A DNA stretch of 43,291 bases from assembly GCA_017438285.1 (NCBI GenBank), contig JAFRVY010000039.1:1-43291 (forward strand). Direction: 5' to 3'. Within the stretch, counting starts at the first letter, position 1. Each line of letters opens with the position of its first letter. The stretch comes from Bacillota bacterium. Lineage in GTDB: Bacteria > Bacillota > Clostridia > Peptostreptococcales > Anaerovoracaceae. This document shows positions 41,905-43,291 of this stretch, piece by piece. Under the pieces are notes generated by a model. The model saw nothing but the letters and a program-made list of their open reading frames with translations, had not been told where the DNA came from and did not search any database. Both the position numbers and the translations under genes were made by a program.

Positions 41905-42467
41905 TCTAAATACCCCCTGACTTTCTTAAGACTCCTCGATAGGCTGGAGCGGACCGAACCCGGTGTCATGCCGGTGTTTTCGGCGATCTCGCCGCTTTTG
42001 AGTCCGCCGACGACAGAGAGGAGGACGATGTTGCGTTCCGCTTCGGTCAGGCTGTCCAGCGCCTCCCGCAGAATCAGGACCAGGTCGGCGTTTCCCGGAC
42101 CAAGATCCTTGCCCACAGCCAACGCAGCGTCTGAGCTGTCCGCTGCCGCATCTGCAGCCGCCGCTTCCGCCCGGTAATCGTCGATGGAAACCGTCTTGCG
42201 GTCGTCGATCTGCCGTTTGATGACTTTGCCGCAGCAGGAAGACAGGATCCGGAAGGCCCACGCAGCAAAGGCGCCCGGCTTTCTCAGTGACCTGATCTGC
42301 TTCCACATCGAGAGCACGCACTCAGAGACGGCGTCCTCGGCATCCGGCCGGCTGCCGAGACGATAGAAGGCATAGCGAAACATACGGTCTTTGTAAAGAT
42401 CGTATACGTCGCAGAACGCTTTCTGGTCGCCATTCATGGCTTTTTTGATCAATTCCAGTTCCTGCAT
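41901..42467 (-). CDS. ECF-type RNA polymerase sigma factor
   Basis: A 188-residue extracytoplasmic-function sigma factor. Region 2 reads FCDVYDLYKDRMFRYAFYRLGSR and DAVSECVLSMWKQIRSL; region 4 contains LTEAERNIVLLSVVGGLKSGEIA and MTPGSVRSSLSRSLKKVRGYL as helix-turn-helix. An Ala/Asp-rich linker (AEAAAADAAADSSDAA) separates them. GGAGG lies about 10 bases upstream of the start. The stop overlaps the beta-propeller gene by 4 bases, the typical sigma/anti-sigma coupling. It probably responds to an envelope signal sensed by that partner. Confidence 0.92.
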   Translation of the reverse strand: MQELELIKKAMNGDQKAFCDVYDLYKDRMFRYAFYRLGSRPDAEDAVSECVLSMWKQIRSLRKPGAFAAWAFRILSSCCGKVIKRQIDDRKTVSIDDYRAEAAAADAAADSSDAALAVGKDLGPGNADLVLILREALDSLTEAERNIVLLSVVGGLKSGEIAENTGMTPGSVRSSLSRSLKKVRGYLE

Positions 42468-42509
42468 TCCTTAAAATCCTCCATGTTTTAGAACCTGAGA
42501 TTCGCCTGT

Positions 42510-42537
42510 CATAATATAAGTGCGCGATAAAAGTCAA
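42510..42537 (-). promoter_or_regulatory. Promoter of the sigma factor operon
   Basis: On the minus strand TTGACT (42537-42532) is followed after 15-16 bases by TATTAT/ATTATG (42516-42510). It looks like a housekeeping sigma-A promoter and lacks the AAC...CGT type elements of ECF autoregulation. Confidence 0.4.
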
Positions 42538-42620
42538 AGTGTTGCAATTATTTCTGGAATTATTATAACAAATCGTCGGAAAACTGTGTAGTTCGCTTCC
42601 GTCTTCACGTCGCAAAAGGC

Positions 42621-42656
42621 TTGACTTTTCAAGGGTCTCCATGTAAACTTACATGG
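42621..42656 (+). promoter_or_regulatory. Putative promoter with overlapping perfect palindrome upstream of the T-box
   Basis: TTGACT (42621-42626) and TAAACT (42644-42649) are 17 bases apart. The -10 lies inside a perfect 8-bp inverted repeat, CCATGTAA (42639-42646), AC, TTACATGG (42649-42656). A smaller symmetry CTTGA...TCAAG surrounds the -35. Such a palindrome on a promoter looks like a repressor or activator operator; the regulator is unknown. Confidence 0.45.
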
Positions 42657-42710
42657 TGTGGTCCGCAATGGCAGACAGGCCCTTTGCAGCGGACCTGCAA
42701 CAATTACATA

Positions 42711-42931
42711 TGTGGCTGAGACGAGGACAGTAGCCCCGCGTAAAATCCTTACAGAGATGCGCTCCGAAGCCTTTGCGAAAGAAGGCCGGCGGTGAGATGA
42801 GCGCTGGTGAGGCGGCAAGTGAAAATCACCTCTGAGCCAAACACAATAGAGAGACGGGATGATGGTCCCGTAACTAGGGTGGTACCGCGGTGAATAATCG
42901 TCCCTAACATTATGTTGGGGGCGTTTCTTTT
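42711..42931 (+). promoter_or_regulatory. T-box riboswitch (Ile specifier) controlling ileS
   Basis: The conserved T-box sequence AGGGTGGTACCGCGG is at 42876-42890. Stem I begins around GACGAGGACAGTAGCC (42719-42734). Its specifier loop (GTGAAAATCACCTCTGAGCC) presents ATC at 42825-42827, an isoleucine codon, matching the downstream ileS. The terminator is CGTCCCTAACAT/TTGGGGGCG with a T-rich tail (42899-42931). Uncharged tRNA-Ile is expected to stabilise the antiterminator and allow ileS transcription (established T-box mechanism). The stretch 42468-42710 holds promoter elements and the inverted repeat TTGCAG/CTGCAA (42684-42700) but no gene. Confidence 0.9.
42899..42931 (+). terminator. T-box terminator before ileS
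   Basis: CGTCCCTAACAT (42899-42910) pairs with the following TTGGGGGCG across a TATG loop, then TTTCTTTT. It is the alternative fold to the antiterminator containing the T-box sequence. Confidence 0.8.
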
Positions 42932-42965
42932 ATACTACATACGGTCCCCGGAAGAGAGGAAGGAA

Positions 42966-43291
42966 ATGATCAAAAACTTATCAGAAAAACCAATTGCAGA
43001 AGTGCAGAATGAACAGTCAGCCAAGTGGAGAGAAAGCGACCTGCTTGGCAAGTGCGTGAGCACCAGAGAAGGACAGCCTGCGTTCATATTCTATGAAGGC
43101 CCGCCGACAGCCAACGGCAAGCCTGGCATTCATCACATGATGGCAAGAACCCTGAAGGACTCCGTGAACAGATACTGGACCATGAAGGGTTACAGAGTAA
43201 ACAGGAAGGCCGGTTGGGATACCCACGGACTGCCTGTTGAGATCGAAGTGGAGAAGAAGCTTGGAATCGAAGGCAAACAGCAGATCGAAGA
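42966..43291 (+). CDS. ileS: Isoleucine--tRNA ligase, N-terminal part (partial)
   Basis: The first 108 codons of a class I synthetase; the gene runs off the window. [21 protein letters not shown] holds the HIGH-type signature (GIHH), followed by [28 protein letters not shown], characteristic of IleRS. The form [12 protein letters not shown] resembles the eukaryote-like type 2 IleRS, which in other bacteria is less sensitive to mupirocin; this subtype call from the N-terminus is tentative. AGAGGAAGGAA precedes the ATG. The isoleucine specifier of the T-box supports the assignment. Confidence 0.93.
   Translation, partial: MIKNLSEKPIAEVQNEQSAKWRESDLLGKCVSTREGQPAFIFYEGPPTANGKPGIHHMMARTLKDSVNRYWTMKGYRVNRKAGWDTHGLPVEIEVEKKLGIEGKQQIE

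Noticed and set aside
42614-42656. MerR-type promoter (dyad between -35 and -10)
   Set aside because: The spacer is 17 and not 19-20 bases, and the dyad overlaps the -10 rather than filling the spacer, so no MerR call was made; only the palindrome is reported.

Overview
This 43.3 kb window looks like chromosome of a low-to-mid GC, anaerobic Bacillota, most likely class Clostridia (an Anaerovoracaceae/Peptostreptococcales-type relative is my guess; rank below class is inference). Supporting signs are the order phoH-ybeY-era-recO, a single-chain glycyl-tRNA synthetase next to pyruvate phosphate dikinase, a FabK/FabT-type fatty-acid operon, SpoVG, MurT/GatD-like genes, a RACo-like corrinoid activator, a T-box leader before ileS, and consensus sigma-A promoters. 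There is no rRNA, CRISPR array, transposase or phage gene.

Layout. (1) 1-8.2 kb: end of an FAD-dependent dehydrogenase, then phoH-ybeY-era-recO, then a DUF4342 protein, glyS and ppdK, which appear to have their own promoter inside recO. (2) 8.2-9.9 kb: an ABM-domain enzyme with an AzlC/AzlD exporter and a small orphan. (3) 10.0-18.7 kb: a fatty-acid operon acpP-fabK-fabD-fabG-fabF-fabZ-fabF2-fabT. It runs into a MurT-like Mur ligase and a GatD-like amidotransferase that seems to lack its catalytic Cys and His. A FabT-like palindrome lies at the predicted transcription start. (4) 18.7-19.4 kb: six tRNA genes (Met, Val, Asp, Cys, His, Gln) with a perfect promoter and a terminator. (5) 19.4-28.9 kb: accessory region. 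A CBM9-like protein and an Fn3 remnant precede a divergent cluster. On the minus strand are two paralogous sugar-transfer ATP-grasp proteins flanking a QueC-like PP-loop protein. On the plus strand are a GT2-DUF218 fusion, a PIG-L deacetylase-GNAT fusion and a MATE transporter fused to a histidine-kinase-like ATPase domain. (6) 28.9-31.4 kb: DUF2442 membrane protein, RACo-like protein and a MetH-activation-like protein. (7) 31.4-39.9 kb: spoVG (minus), then murC, a stand-alone GlmU acetyltransferase domain, prs, pth, mfd and dapB. (8) 39.9-43.3 kb: ECF sigma factor with a membrane-anchored beta-propeller partner (minus), then an Ile T-box and the start of ileS.

The best candidate for an undescribed system is the divergent cluster at about 20.3-28.3 kb. 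It combines sugar transfer, N-deacetylation, N-acetylation, two ATP-grasp ligases, an adenylating PP-loop enzyme and a dedicated exporter. The parts suggest assembly and export of an aminosugar conjugate (surface glycan, glycopeptide or thiol-like metabolite); the product is unknown. Second is the MurT/GatD pair with a dead-looking glutaminase inside the lipid operon. All functions come from reading translated sequence by eye; no database search was run.
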